Part shown: positions 7,921-16,547 of the stretch, piece after piece
Numbering within the stretch: position 1 is the first letter of the stretch
Layout of the letters: every line of letters begins with the position of its first letter
Source: Pseudonocardia sp. ICBG1293
GTDB lineage: Bacteria > Actinomycetota > Actinomycetes > Mycobacteriales > Pseudonocardiaceae
Direction: 5' to 3'
Length of the DNA: 59,043 nt
Assembly (NCBI RefSeq): GCF_020131355.1
Contig: NZ_JAHLEL010000042.1
Span: forward strand, 1 to 59,043
The notes under the pieces: generated by a model
Told to the model about the DNA's origin: nothing
What the model saw: only the letters and a program-made list of their open reading frames with translations
Databases searched by the model: none
Program-made: the position numbers and the translations under genes

Positions 7921-8838
7921 GTGGTCGCCTCCCCGCACGGCACGGTCCGCATCGGTCTCGGCCTCGTCGAGGCCCGCGACCTGCCCACCTTCGCCGACGA
8001 GTTCGACGAGCTGCTCGACGCCCTCGACGCGTCCGCGGTCGACTCGCTGTGGCTGGCCGACATCGCGTCGACGTCGGTCGTCGACCCCCTCGTCGGCAGC
8101 GCCTGGACGGCGGCCCGCACCCGCACGCTCAAGGTCGGCACCAGCCTCACGGTGCTGCCCGGGCGCAACCCGATGCTGCTGGCCGCCGAGCTTGCGTCGC
8201 TGGCGGTGCTCGCGCCCGGGCGGATCCTGCCGGTGTTCGGGCTGCAGGCGGCCCGGCCCCGCGACCGGCAGCTGTACCCGGTGCCGGGCCGGCGTGCCGC
8301 GGTGTTCGAGGAGTCCCTGGTCGTGCTGCGCAGGCTGCTCATCGAGGACTCGGTCACCCACCACGGCGAGTTCGTCACCCTCGACGACGCCACGGTCCTG
8401 CCCCGTCCGGCCGCCCCGCCCGACCTGTGGGTGGGCGGGCGCGCCGACGCCGGGCTGCGGCGTGCCGGGCGCCTCGCCGACGGCTGGCTCGCCAGCTTCC
8501 TCACCCCTACCGAGACCGCCCGGGCCCGCGGGATCATCGAGACCGCCGCCCGCGACGCGGGCCGCGCGATCGACGACGACCACTACGGCACCAACCTGTG
8601 GGTCGCCCCACCCGGCGCGGACCTCGCCCGGGCCCGGGCGCTGGCCGGCGCACAGCGTCCGGACGCGGACTGGCGCGACATCGTCGGCGTCGGCTGGGAC
8701 GGCGTCGCCGAGCTGGCCCGCCGGCACGCCGACGGCGGCCTGACCAAGTTCGTCGTCCGCCCGACCGGGCCGGTGGCGGACTGGCCGGCGTTCCTCGACC
8801 GGTTCACCGCCGCGCTCGGTCCGCTGCAGTCCGGCTGA
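7921..8838 (+). CDS. LLM-class F420/flavin-dependent oxidoreductase (copy 2, tandem paralogue)
   Basis: A 305-residue protein, mostly identical to the copy at 6955-7881 along its whole length (for example ARTRTLKVGT, LLAAELASLAVLAP, VFEESLVVLRRLL, AARDAGRAIDDDHYGTN). An in-frame stop at 7918-7920 directly before the GTG at 7921 fixes the start. Differences cluster at the N-terminal 30 residues, around residues 45-60 and in the region after DDDHYGTN, which form the substrate pocket in this fold. The pair has therefore probably diverged in substrate. The end of the gene is 20 bases from the convergent SDR gene. Confidence 0.86.
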   Translation: MVASPHGTVRIGLGLVEARDLPTFADEFDELLDALDASAVDSLWLADIASTSVVDPLVGSAWTAARTRTLKVGTSLTVLPGRNPMLLAAELASLAVLAPGRILPVFGLQAARPRDRQLYPVPGRRAAVFEESLVVLRRLLIEDSVTHHGEFVTLDDATVLPRPAAPPDLWVGGRADAGLRRAGRLADGWLASFLTPTETARARGIIETAARDAGRAIDDDHYGTNLWVAPPGADLARARALAGAQRPDADWRDIVGVGWDGVAELARRHADGGLTKFVVRPTGPVADWPAFLDRFTAALGPLQSG

Positions 8839-8858
8839 GCGGCCCGGGGCGCGGGCGC

Positions 8859-9620
8859 TCAGCGGGTGGTCGAGATACCCCCGTCGACCGGGAGTACCGC
8901 GCCGGTCACGTACGCCCCGGCCGCCCCGGCCAGGAACAGGGTGGCCCCCACGACGTCCGAGGGCTTCCCCAGGCGCCCGAGCGGGGCCGAGTCGGCGATC
9001 GCGTCACCGGCCGCCTCCAGCGTGGCGCGCATCATCCGCGACGGGAACGGCCCGGGGGCGATCGCGTTCACGGTGACGGCGCGACCGGCGAGGTCGCGGG
9101 CCAGGACCCGGGTCAGCTGGTGCACCCCCGCCTTGCTCGCCGAGTAGCTGTAGTTCGGCAGCTCCGGCACCCGCAGCCCGTCGATGCTGCCGATGTTGAT
9201 CACGCGGGCCGGGTCGTCGGCGGACCCGGCGGCCTCCAGCAACGGCAGGAACGCCCGGGTCAGGAAGAACGGCGCCTTCAGGTTGAGGTCGAGCACCTTG
9301 TCCCAGGCGTGCGCCGGGAACTCCTCCAGCGGCGCACCCCAGGTCGCGCCCGCGTTGTTGACGAGCAGGTGCACCCGGTCCTCGTGCTCCCCCACCTCGG
9401 TGGCCAGGCGGACGCACTCGTCCTCCGAGGAGAGGTCCGCGGCGATGCCGGTGCCACCGATCTCGGCGGCGGTCCCGGCGCAGGCGTCGGCCTTGCGGCT
9501 GGACACGTACACGCGCGCCCCGGCCTCGGCGAGACCGCCCGCGATCATGCGGCCGATGCCGCTGGTGCCGCCGGTGACCACGGCGACCCTGCCGCGGACG
9601 TCGAACAGATCTGTGATCAT
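8859..9620 (-). CDS. Short-chain dehydrogenase/reductase (SDR)
   Basis: A 253-residue classical SDR. TGGTSGIG near residue 16 is the Gly-rich dinucleotide motif, LLVNNAGA follows, then NIGSIDG with the catalytic Ser, YSYSASKAG with Tyr-x-x-x-Lys, and the C-terminal PVDGGIS. The Arg in SSRKA after strand 2 suggests NADP(H). The ATG at 9620 sits at the start of the fold, and the upstream in-frame extension is not SDR-like. The overall pattern resembles 3-oxoacyl-ACP reductase/gluconate dehydrogenase-like SDRs, but the substrate is unknown. It is divergent from the DUF309 gene with 37 bases between. Confidence 0.85.
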   Translation of the reverse strand: MITDLFDVRGRVAVVTGGTSGIGRMIAGGLAEAGARVYVSSRKADACAGTAAEIGGTGIAADLSSEDECVRLATEVGEHEDRVHLLVNNAGATWGAPLEEFPAHAWDKVLDLNLKAPFFLTRAFLPLLEAAGSADDPARVINIGSIDGLRVPELPNYSYSASKAGVHQLTRVLARDLAGRAVTVNAIAPGPFPSRMMRATLEAAGDAIADSAPLGRLGKPSDVVGATLFLAGAAGAYVTGAVLPVDGGISTTR

Positions 9621-9657
9621 GACGCACGCTAACCGGAGAGCTGGCACGCTCGCAGCC

Positions 9658-10152
9658 ATGACCCGTTCCCGCGACCGCGACGACCGGGGCCGTGCCCGCA
9701 ACGCCCGCCCCCGCGACGCCGCCGGACGTCCGCTCCCGCACGGCGCACCCGGCGTCGAGCGGGTGCCCGAGGACCTGACGCTGTCCCCCGACGACGCCGT
9801 CTCCGAGGCCCAGCGTCTGCTCGACTCGGGCCTGCCCTTCCACGCCCACGAGGTCCTCGAGGGCGCGTGGAAGGACGCGGGGGACGACACCCGCGAGCTG
9901 TGGCGGGCGCTGGCCCAGCTGGCCGTCGGGCTGACCCACGCCCAGCGCGGGAACGCCCGGGGCAGCGTCGCGCTGCTGCGCCGCGGCGTGGAGGGGGTGC
10001 GGCTGTGGCGGGTGCTCGACGTCGCCGCACCCGCCGGACTGGACCTGGCGGGCCTGGTCGCCCACGCCGAGACCCTCGCCGACGACGTCGAACGGGACGG
10101 CCCCGGCGTCGTCACCGCGGCGCGGCTCGCGCCCCGGCTGCGGCAGGACTGA
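9658..10152 (+). CDS. DUF309 domain protein
   Basis: A 164-residue protein. The first 45 residues are Arg/Asp/Pro-rich and probably disordered. From about residue 48 comes the DUF309 helical domain, with the diagnostic FHAHEVLEGAWK and WRALAQLAVGLTHAQRGN. The conserved His-x-x-His-Glu pattern looks like a metal or catalytic site, but no member has a firm function. Start at ATG 9658. Confidence 0.85.
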   Translation: MTRSRDRDDRGRARNARPRDAAGRPLPHGAPGVERVPEDLTLSPDDAVSEAQRLLDSGLPFHAHEVLEGAWKDAGDDTRELWRALAQLAVGLTHAQRGNARGSVALLRRGVEGVRLWRVLDVAAPAGLDLAGLVAHAETLADDVERDGPGVVTAARLAPRLRQD

Positions 10153-10268
10153 GGCTGCGGGCGCCGGGGAGTCCGACGCCACCCCGCGACGTCCGTGACT
10201 CCGGCCCGGCCCCCGGGCCACCATGGGCCCGTGCCCACCCCGCCCGTGTCCCGCTCCGCGCACTGACG

Positions 10269-11780
10269 GTGCCCGCCCGTCCCCCCTCCCGGTCCTGGCC
10301 ACGCGCGCTGCTGCGCGAGGCCCGGTCGCTCCCCACCCTGCTGCTGCTCGCGCTGGTCGCCGTCGTCGGCGTCCCGCTGGTGATCATGCTGACGCCGGAG
10401 AACCACGTGCAGGTCTTCGGCCAGGACGTCGGCGTCGGCGCCCGGGTACCGCCCCTGTCGCTGTCCGGCCCCGCCCAGATCGCCCAGCTCGGCAACGCCG
10501 AGTTCGACCTGACGACCGTGCAGGTGTGGGGCCCGATCCGGCCACGGCTGTCGATCGGCCCGCTGACCCGGCCCGCCGACAACGGCCCGGTGCTGGGCCC
10601 GCACACCGTCGACGGCGCCGGCGACGCGGTCCGCGACCTCGGTGAGGGCTTCGTGACCTGGTACCTGTGGGGTGCCACGGGGATCGTGCTGGTCGCACTG
10701 CTGGGCAGCGGTCTGATGGCGACGGCCCGGCTGCTGCTGGCGTTGCGCCGGGCCCGCACCCGCCGGTACCGGCCGGTGCACTGGGACGACCTGGCCGGGC
10801 CGATCGGGCGGATGACGGTGGTGGCGGTGGCGGCGTCGGTGCTGCTGTGGGCGGGCGCCGGGGTGGCCGCGCTGCACGGCACCCTCACCGGCCTGGGGCG
10901 GGTCACCTCGCTCACCGACCTGGTCGGGGCGGCGACGGTGACCCCGTCGCCGGTCGGGCCCGCGGTCACCGGAGTCACGGGCGCGGTGATCGGGGACTCC
11001 CGCGCGGCCCGGATCGGCGGCCCGCCGCTGCGCCGCGACGACGGCACCGTCACCCCCGAGGACCGGGCCTGCGGGCGCAGCACCGACTCCACCGCCGCCG
11101 AGCTGGCCCGGCTGCGCGGCGAGGAGGTGCTGAACCTCGCCTGTGCCGGGGCGGGCGTGGCGACCGGGCTCCGCGGACCGCAGCTGCGCGAGGGAGTCAC
11201 CGTCGATCCGCAGGTCGGACGGCTCAAGCAGGTCCGGGACCTGCAGTGGGTGGTCGTCGCGGTCGGCCCGAACGACCTGGCCTGGTCGGACTTCCTGCTG
11301 TACTGCTACGGCCTCGCGACCTGCGACGACCGGCTCTCCGACGGCGAGTTCGAGTCCCGGCTGGCCGGGTTCGCCCGTGACGTCGGGGCCCTGTTCACCG
11401 ACCTCGACACGCTGCCGGGACGTCCTCGTGTGGTGGTCGCGCTGTCCTACGACCCGTTCCCGGCCCGGTTCGACCCGACGTGCACCGACATGCGCGGACC
11501 GGTCGGCACCCCCGGCCTGGACCAGGCCAAGCTCGACCTGCTCGCCGAGCGCAACCGCAGGCTCAACGACGTGCTGACCGACGGCGCCGCCCGCGTCGGG
11601 TTCTCCGTCGCCGCACCGAGCCTGGCCCCGCTGTGCGACCCGGACCGCGACCGGATGCCGCCGGACATCATGGGCCTCGCCACCCCGGACCCCTTCCACC
11701 CCACCGCGATCGGGTCGCTGCGCATGGCCGCCTCCGCCGCCGCGGCGCTCGCGTCCGACCGCCCCACCGGCACGCCCTGA
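10269..11780 (+). CDS. Membrane-anchored SGNH/GDSL hydrolase
   Basis: About 503 residues from the GTG at 10269. Three membrane helices come first: about residues 18-40 (LLLLALVAVVGVPLVIML), 130-150 and 185-205. A long extracytoplasmic segment lies between helices 1 and 2. The C-terminal half is an SGNH hydrolase domain: GDSRAA (block I nucleophile Ser), VGPNDLAW (block III Gly/Asn) and DPFHPT (block V Asp and His). By topology the domain lies outside the membrane. Such enzymes remove or transfer acyl groups on cell-envelope glycans or lipids; the exact substrate is unknown. Unlike OafA-type proteins there is no acyltransferase-3 domain here. Confidence 0.8.
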   Translation: MPARPPSRSWPRALLREARSLPTLLLLALVAVVGVPLVIMLTPENHVQVFGQDVGVGARVPPLSLSGPAQIAQLGNAEFDLTTVQVWGPIRPRLSIGPLTRPADNGPVLGPHTVDGAGDAVRDLGEGFVTWYLWGATGIVLVALLGSGLMATARLLLALRRARTRRYRPVHWDDLAGPIGRMTVVAVAASVLLWAGAGVAALHGTLTGLGRVTSLTDLVGAATVTPSPVGPAVTGVTGAVIGDSRAARIGGPPLRRDDGTVTPEDRACGRSTDSTAAELARLRGEEVLNLACAGAGVATGLRGPQLREGVTVDPQVGRLKQVRDLQWVVVAVGPNDLAWSDFLLYCYGLATCDDRLSDGEFESRLAGFARDVGALFTDLDTLPGRPRVVVALSYDPFPARFDPTCTDMRGPVGTPGLDQAKLDLLAERNRRLNDVLTDGAARVGFSVAAPSLAPLCDPDRDRMPPDIMGLATPDPFHPTAIGSLRMAASAAAALASDRPTGTP

Positions 11781-11912
11781 CCCACGACCAGCGCACTCCC
11801 CGCCCCGGGGCGGCGTTCCGGGCCACGGGGGTCCCGGGAGCACCCCGACGCCGGGGCACCGGGGCGGCGGCGGTCGGGCGCCAGGGCGGCGGGGCGAGGC
11901 GCGCGGCGGCGG

Positions 11913-12992
11913 TCAGGCGTCGGCGTCGCGCAGTACGCGCAGCGCGTTGCGGTGGGCGAGCTTCGCCAGGTCCTCGGCGCTCCACCCGCGGTCGGCGAGC
12001 GCGTCGAGCAGCCGCGGGTAGGTGGAGACGTCGGAGAGCTCGTCGGGCAGCTCGGCGGTGCCGTCGAAGTCGCCCCCGATGCCGACGTGGTCGACCCCCG
12101 CGGCCTCGCGCAGGTGCTCGACGTGGGCGACGACGTCGGCCAGGGTCGCGCGCGGGGCGGGCGGGCCGTCCCAGGACGACGCGAAGCGGGTGCGGGCGTC
12201 GAGGTCGCGGTGGTCCGCCCCGGCGGCGGCCATGGCCTCGCGCAGCCGGCCGTCCCAGGCGGTGACCTCGCCGGAGACGAAGCGCGGCACGAACGTCGCC
12301 ATCGCGACGCCACCGTTGCCGGGCAGCGCCGCCAGCACGTCGTCGGGCACGTTGCGCGGGTGGTCGGTGACGGTGCGGGCGCCGGAGTGGGTGAACAGCA
12401 CCGGCCGGGTGGTGACGGCCAGGGCGTCGTGCATCGTCGTCGGCGCGACGTGCGAGAGGTCGACGATCATGCCGATCCGGTTCATCTCGGCGACGACCTC
12501 GCGCCCGAACTCCGAGAGCCCCCCGTGGCGGGGTGTGTCGGTGGCCGAGTCGGCCCAGTTGTTGTTCAGGTTGTGGGTCAGCGTCAGGTAGCGCACCCCG
12601 AGCCCGCGCAGGATCCGCAGCACGGCGAGGGAGTCGGCGATGCAGTGCCCGCCCTCGGCCCCCATCAGGGAGGCGACCCGCCCGGACGCGACGACGGCGT
12701 CGACGTCGTCGGCGGTGTCGGCCGCGCCCAGGCCGTCCGGGTGGGCGGCGAGCAGCCGCCGCACCCGGTCGACCTGGTCCAGCACCGCGGTGACGGCCTC
12801 GTCGTGGCCCAGCTCGCCGGGCACGTAGACCGACCAGAATTGGGCGCCGACCCCGCCGGCCCGCAGCCGCGGGAGATCGGTGTGCAGCCGCGGGTCCCCG
12901 GCGGCGACGTCCGGCTCCCGGGCCGGGTCGCCGCCGGAGAGCTCGCGCAGCGCCCAGGGCAGGTCGTTGTGTCCGTCGAGTACGTAGACCAT
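11913..12992 (-). CDS. Membrane dipeptidase-like peptidase, family M19
   Basis: A 359-residue TIM-barrel zinc peptidase. Metal ligands are recognisable: DGHNDLPW (His-x-Asp, residues 7-14), the bridging Glu in MGAEGGHC, DLSHVA and FTHSGA (two His), and the late Asp in GIGGDFDG. Renal dipeptidase relatives cleave dipeptides, including D-amino-acid-containing ones; in bacteria the substrates are rarely known. No signal peptide is present, so it is cytosolic. It lies 20 bases downstream of the alcohol dehydrogenase gene on the same strand, so co-transcription is likely. Confidence 0.9.
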   Translation of the reverse strand: MVYVLDGHNDLPWALRELSGGDPAREPDVAAGDPRLHTDLPRLRAGGVGAQFWSVYVPGELGHDEAVTAVLDQVDRVRRLLAAHPDGLGAADTADDVDAVVASGRVASLMGAEGGHCIADSLAVLRILRGLGVRYLTLTHNLNNNWADSATDTPRHGGLSEFGREVVAEMNRIGMIVDLSHVAPTTMHDALAVTTRPVLFTHSGARTVTDHPRNVPDDVLAALPGNGGVAMATFVPRFVSGEVTAWDGRLREAMAAAGADHRDLDARTRFASSWDGPPAPRATLADVVAHVEHLREAAGVDHVGIGGDFDGTAELPDELSDVSTYPRLLDALADRGWSAEDLAKLAHRNALRVLRDADA

Positions 12993-13012
12993 GCCCCGGA
13001 GCCTGCCAGGGC

Positions 13013-14137
13013 TCAGTACCGGATGACGCCGCGGATGTTCTTGCCCGCGTGCATGTCCTCGTAGGCCGTCGCCACCTGGTCCAGGGTGTAGGTGCTGGTG
13101 ACCAGCTCGTCGAGCTTGAGCGCACCGGCCCGGTAGAGCTCCAGCTGGCGCAGGATGTCCCAGTTCGGGTTGGACATGCCGAACATCGCGCCCTGGATGC
13201 GCTTCTGGAACAGAGTGACGTCGGCCAGCGACACCGGCAGCGGCTCGGTGGAGTTGATGTCGCCGAGCGCGGTGACGACCACGGTGCCCGCCTTGCGGAT
13301 CGAGGCCATCGCCTGCCCGATGTGGTCGGGCTTCACCACGCCGACGGTGACGACGGTCTGGTCGGCGCCCTGACCGTTGGTGAACTGCTTGGCGATCTCG
13401 GTGGCCTCCTCCATCGTCTCCACCGCGTGGGTGGCGCCGAGCTCCTGGGCCTTCTCCCGCTTCAGCGCGACCGGGTCGACGGCGATGATGTTCGCCGCGC
13501 CGGCGTGCAGGGCTCCCTGCACGGCGTTGATGCCGATGCCGCCGATGCCCATGACGATGGTGGTGTGGCCGGGCTGCACCCCGCCGGCGTTGACCGCGGA
13601 GCCCCAGCCGGTGCCGACGCCGCAGCCGACCAGGCAGGCGACCTCCAGCGGGATGTCGTCGGGGACCTTCACGCAGGAGTCCTCGGAGACCAGGGTGGTC
13701 TCGCAGAAGGTCGAGATGCCGCACATCTGGCCGACCGGGGTGCCGTCGTCGGCCAGGCGCAGCCGGGTGGTGGGCTCCTCCCAGCGGGTGCCGGCGAGCA
13801 GCCCGGCGCCGAGGTCGCACAGGTTCTGCATGCCGCTGGCGCACCAGCGACAGTGCCCGCAGGACGGCAGGAACGAGAAGACGACGTGGTCGCCCTCCTT
13901 GAGTCCCTTCTTGTTCGCGCCGGCCCGGGTGACGATGCCGGAGCCCTCGTGACCGCCGGCGAAGGGGTAGGTGCCGACCGGGATGTCGCCGGTGGCGATG
14001 TGGTCGTCGGAGTGGCACAGGCCCGACGCCACCATCCTGACCTCGATCTCGCCGGGACGCGGGTCGTCGATCTCCAGGTCGACGACCTCGTACTTGCCCG
14101 GTGCGCTGCGGACGATTGCTCCACGGGTGTGTCCCAC
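13013..14137 (-). CDS. NDMA-dependent alcohol dehydrogenase, zinc MDR family
   Basis: A 374-residue class III-like MDR alcohol dehydrogenase of the actinobacterial type with tightly bound NAD, assayed with N,N-dimethyl-4-nitrosoaniline. The catalytic zinc ligands are Cys in GLCHSDDH and His-Glu in GGHEG. The structural zinc site is C-GHCRWC-SGMQNLC (four Cys), and the dinucleotide loop is GIGGIGINAVQG. The start is the GTG at 14137 (start of GHTRGAIV), with GAGGAG about eight bases upstream. It oxidises or dismutates alcohols and aldehydes; the physiological substrate is unknown. Confidence 0.9.
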   Translation of the reverse strand: MGHTRGAIVRSAPGKYEVVDLEIDDPRPGEIEVRMVASGLCHSDDHIATGDIPVGTYPFAGGHEGSGIVTRAGANKKGLKEGDHVVFSFLPSCGHCRWCASGMQNLCDLGAGLLAGTRWEEPTTRLRLADDGTPVGQMCGISTFCETTLVSEDSCVKVPDDIPLEVACLVGCGVGTGWGSAVNAGGVQPGHTTIVMGIGGIGINAVQGALHAGAANIIAVDPVALKREKAQELGATHAVETMEEATEIAKQFTNGQGADQTVVTVGVVKPDHIGQAMASIRKAGTVVVTALGDINSTEPLPVSLADVTLFQKRIQGAMFGMSNPNWDILRQLELYRAGALKLDELVTSTYTLDQVATAYEDMHAGKNIRGVIRY

Positions 14138-14258
14138 GGTGGTTCTCCTCGGACCTCGTCGTCTCAGGGGGATGCGCACGCGACGATATGAGCCCGGTCA
14201 CTCCAGGGGAAGTGCCACACGCAGATCGCGGGACACCGTTCGCCTGTAGACCGAGTCG

Positions 14259-15011
14259 CTAACGGGGCATCCGACGCCAGACGGCGCGGGGCAGCAGCCG
14301 CAGCCCGAGGAACAGCAGCCGCAGGGTGCCGGGCACCCAGACGTCGGCGTTGCCCCGCCCGCGCCGGACCGCGCGGACCGTCGCGTCGGCGACCTGCGCG
14401 GGTGTCGACGACAGCGGCGCCGGGCTCATCCCCTCGGTCATCCGGCCGACGACGAACCCCGGGCGGATCAGCACCAGCCGCACCCCGGTCCCGTGCAGCG
14501 CGTCGGCCAGGCCGGAGGCGAACCCGTCGAGCCCGGCCTTGGCGCTGCCGTAGACGTAGTTGGCGCGCCGTACCCGCACGCCGGCCACCGAGGAGTAGAC
14601 GACCAGCGTCCCGCTCCCCTGCGCGCGCAGCACCTGTGCCAGCTCGGTGAGCAGGTGCACCTGGGCGAGGTAGTCGGTGTGCACGATCGCGGCGGCGTGC
14701 GCGGCGTCGGTCTCGGCGCGGGCCTGGTCGCCGAGGATCCCGAACGCCACCACGGCGACGTCGATCCGGCCGTGCCGCGCGGTCACGTCGTCGAGCAGCG
14801 GGCGGTGGCCTGCGAGGTCGTCGGCGTCGAAGGCGACCGTGTCCACCGCGGCGCCCGCGGCCCGGACCCGGGCCGCCTCGGCGCTCAACGCCTCCGGACG
14901 ACGGGCGGCCAGCACGACCGTGCCGGCGTCCGTGGCGAGCCGCTCGGCGACCTCCAGCCCGATCTCGCTGCGACCACCCAGGACCAGGACCGTCCGCTCC
15001 GCACCACCCAC
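14259..15011 (-). CDS. DprE2-like SDR (decaprenylphosphoryl-2-keto-erythropentose reductase family)
   Basis: A 250-residue SDR that tracks mycobacterial DprE2 rather than generic SDRs: LGGRSEIGL at the nucleotide site, DVAVVAFGILGD, SSVAG-RVRRANYVYGSAKAGLDGF with Tyr-x-x-x-Lys, VRLVLIRPGFV-x-RM, and the C-terminal LRLLPRAVWRRMPR. DprE2 makes decaprenylphosphoryl-D-arabinose, the arabinose donor for cell-wall arabinan, together with DprE1. DprE1 is not in this window, so this could be a second copy or a relative acting on another sugar. The GTG start at 15011 faces the divergent cystathionine beta-synthase gene across 39 bases. Confidence 0.7.
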   Translation of the reverse strand: MGGAERTVLVLGGRSEIGLEVAERLATDAGTVVLAARRPEALSAEAARVRAAGAAVDTVAFDADDLAGHRPLLDDVTARHGRIDVAVVAFGILGDQARAETDAAHAAAIVHTDYLAQVHLLTELAQVLRAQGSGTLVVYSSVAGVRVRRANYVYGSAKAGLDGFASGLADALHGTGVRLVLIRPGFVVGRMTEGMSPAPLSSTPAQVADATVRAVRRGRGNADVWVPGTLRLLFLGLRLLPRAVWRRMPR

Positions 15012-15050
15012 GTGGTGCAGCCTCCCACCCGGCGGCGGACCATCCTCGTC

Positions 15051-16439
15051 ATGGGGTGGGACGGGGAAGCCGGTGCGGTGTACGACTCGGTGCTCGACGC
15101 GGTCGGGGCCACCCCGCTGGTCCGGCTGCGCCGCCTCGTGCCCGAGGGGGCCGCCCAGGTCTGGGTGAAGACCGAGTGGACCAACCCGGGCGGCTCGGTC
15201 AAGGACCGGGCCGCGCTGGCGATGGTCCTCGACGCCGAGGAGTCCGGGGCGCTGCGACCGGGCGGCACGATCGTCGAGGGCACCTCGGGCAACACCGGCA
15301 TCGGCCTGGCGATGGTGGCGGCGGCCCGCGGCTACCGGGCGGTGTTCGTGGTGCCCGACCGCACCACCGCCGAGAAGCAGGCGCTGCTGCGGGCCTACGG
15401 CGCCGAGGTCGTCGCCACGCCGGGGCTGGTCCCCCAGGACGACCCGCGCCACGTGCGACGGCTGGCCGGCCGGATCGCCGCCGGGACCCCCGGTGGCTGG
15501 CTCGCCGACCAGTACGACAACCCGGCCAACCCGGCGGTGCACGAGCGCACGACCGGCCCGGAGGTCTGGGCCCAGACCGGCGGCCGGGTCACCCACCTCG
15601 TCGCGGGGGTGGGCACCGGCGGCACCCTGACCGGCGCCGGGAGGTACCTGCGCCGTCACGGCGTGACCGTCGTCGCGGCCGCCCCGTGGACCTCCCGCTA
15701 CGGCGGTGGCGACGGCAGCCCGTACTACGTCGAGGCCGTCGGCCACTACCTGCACCCGCTGACCGGCACCGACACCTGGCCCCAGGTGTACGACCCGGCG
15801 GTGCACGACCGCGTCGAGCGGATCGGCGACGGGGAGTCGCTGCGCACGGTCCGCGCGCTCGCGCGGTCCGAGGGGCTGCTCGTCGGGGGCTCGTCGGGGA
15901 CCGCGGTGGCCGCGGCGCTGCGCGTGGCCACCGCGGCCGGGCCGGACGCGCTGGTGGTCGCGGTGCTGCCGGACTCCGGACGGATCTACCTGTCGAAGTA
16001 CTTCGACGACGACTGGCTGACCCGGCTCGGGTTCCTCGACGCCGTCACCGGACCCCGGGTGCGCGACACGGTCGGTCCGTACCCACCGGGCCTGCTCGTC
16101 GCGCCGGCCACGACGACCGTCGGCGCGCTGCTCGCGAGAGCGGACCGGGTCGGGCCCGGCGGTGCGGTCCCGGTGGTGCTGCCCCGCGACACCGACGCCG
16201 CGACCTGGTCGGCACCGGACGTGATCGGGACCGTCCGGCCCGGCGCCCTGGTGGGGCTGCGGCCCGACGAGCGGATCGGCGCGCACGCCGGTCCGCCGCC
16301 CGCGACCGTCGGCCACGGGGAGTCCACCGTGGCGGCCCTCGCGCGCCTCGACGCCGACGCCGTCGGTCCGCACGACCCCGTCCTGGTCCTGGTCGACGGC
16401 CGTGCGGTCACCCAGGTGCGCCGCGACCGGCTCGACTGA
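15051..16439 (+). CDS. cbs: Cystathionine beta-synthase-like PLP enzyme
   Basis: A 462-residue protein. The N-terminal 330 residues are a fold-type II PLP enzyme: NPGGSVKDR carries the Schiff-base Lys, GTSGNTG binds the substrate carboxylate, GTGGTLTG binds the PLP phosphate, and GGSSGTA follows. The segment LPDSGRIYLSKYFDDDWL is characteristic of cystathionine beta-synthase rather than plain cysteine synthase. The last 120 residues are a degenerate CBS-pair-like region. Length matches the actinobacterial Cbs (about 464). The predicted reaction is serine plus homocysteine to cystathionine (transsulfuration); O-acetylserine sulfhydrylase activity cannot be excluded. Confidence 0.8.
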   Translation: MGWDGEAGAVYDSVLDAVGATPLVRLRRLVPEGAAQVWVKTEWTNPGGSVKDRAALAMVLDAEESGALRPGGTIVEGTSGNTGIGLAMVAAARGYRAVFVVPDRTTAEKQALLRAYGAEVVATPGLVPQDDPRHVRRLAGRIAAGTPGGWLADQYDNPANPAVHERTTGPEVWAQTGGRVTHLVAGVGTGGTLTGAGRYLRRHGVTVVAAAPWTSRYGGGDGSPYYVEAVGHYLHPLTGTDTWPQVYDPAVHDRVERIGDGESLRTVRALARSEGLLVGGSSGTAVAAALRVATAAGPDALVVAVLPDSGRIYLSKYFDDDWLTRLGFLDAVTGPRVRDTVGPYPPGLLVAPATTTVGALLARADRVGPGGAVPVVLPRDTDAATWSAPDVIGTVRPGALVGLRPDERIGAHAGPPPATVGHGESTVAALARLDADAVGPHDPVLVLVDGRAVTQVRRDRLD

Positions 16440-16547
16440 GGGTGGTGTGGGTCCGCTCACACCGGACCGGGCGGGGATGGGCGGGAGCGGCGCGGTCGTT
16501 GTGTGCTGTCACGGGGCGCGCCCGCCGCGTCCGGGAAGGGGACCGCC

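Noticed and set aside
8859..11843. Upstream in-frame extension of the minus-strand SDR to about 990 codons
   Set aside because: The segment beyond 9620 is low-complexity and antisense to DUF309 and the SGNH gene; the SDR fold starts at the ATG at 9620.
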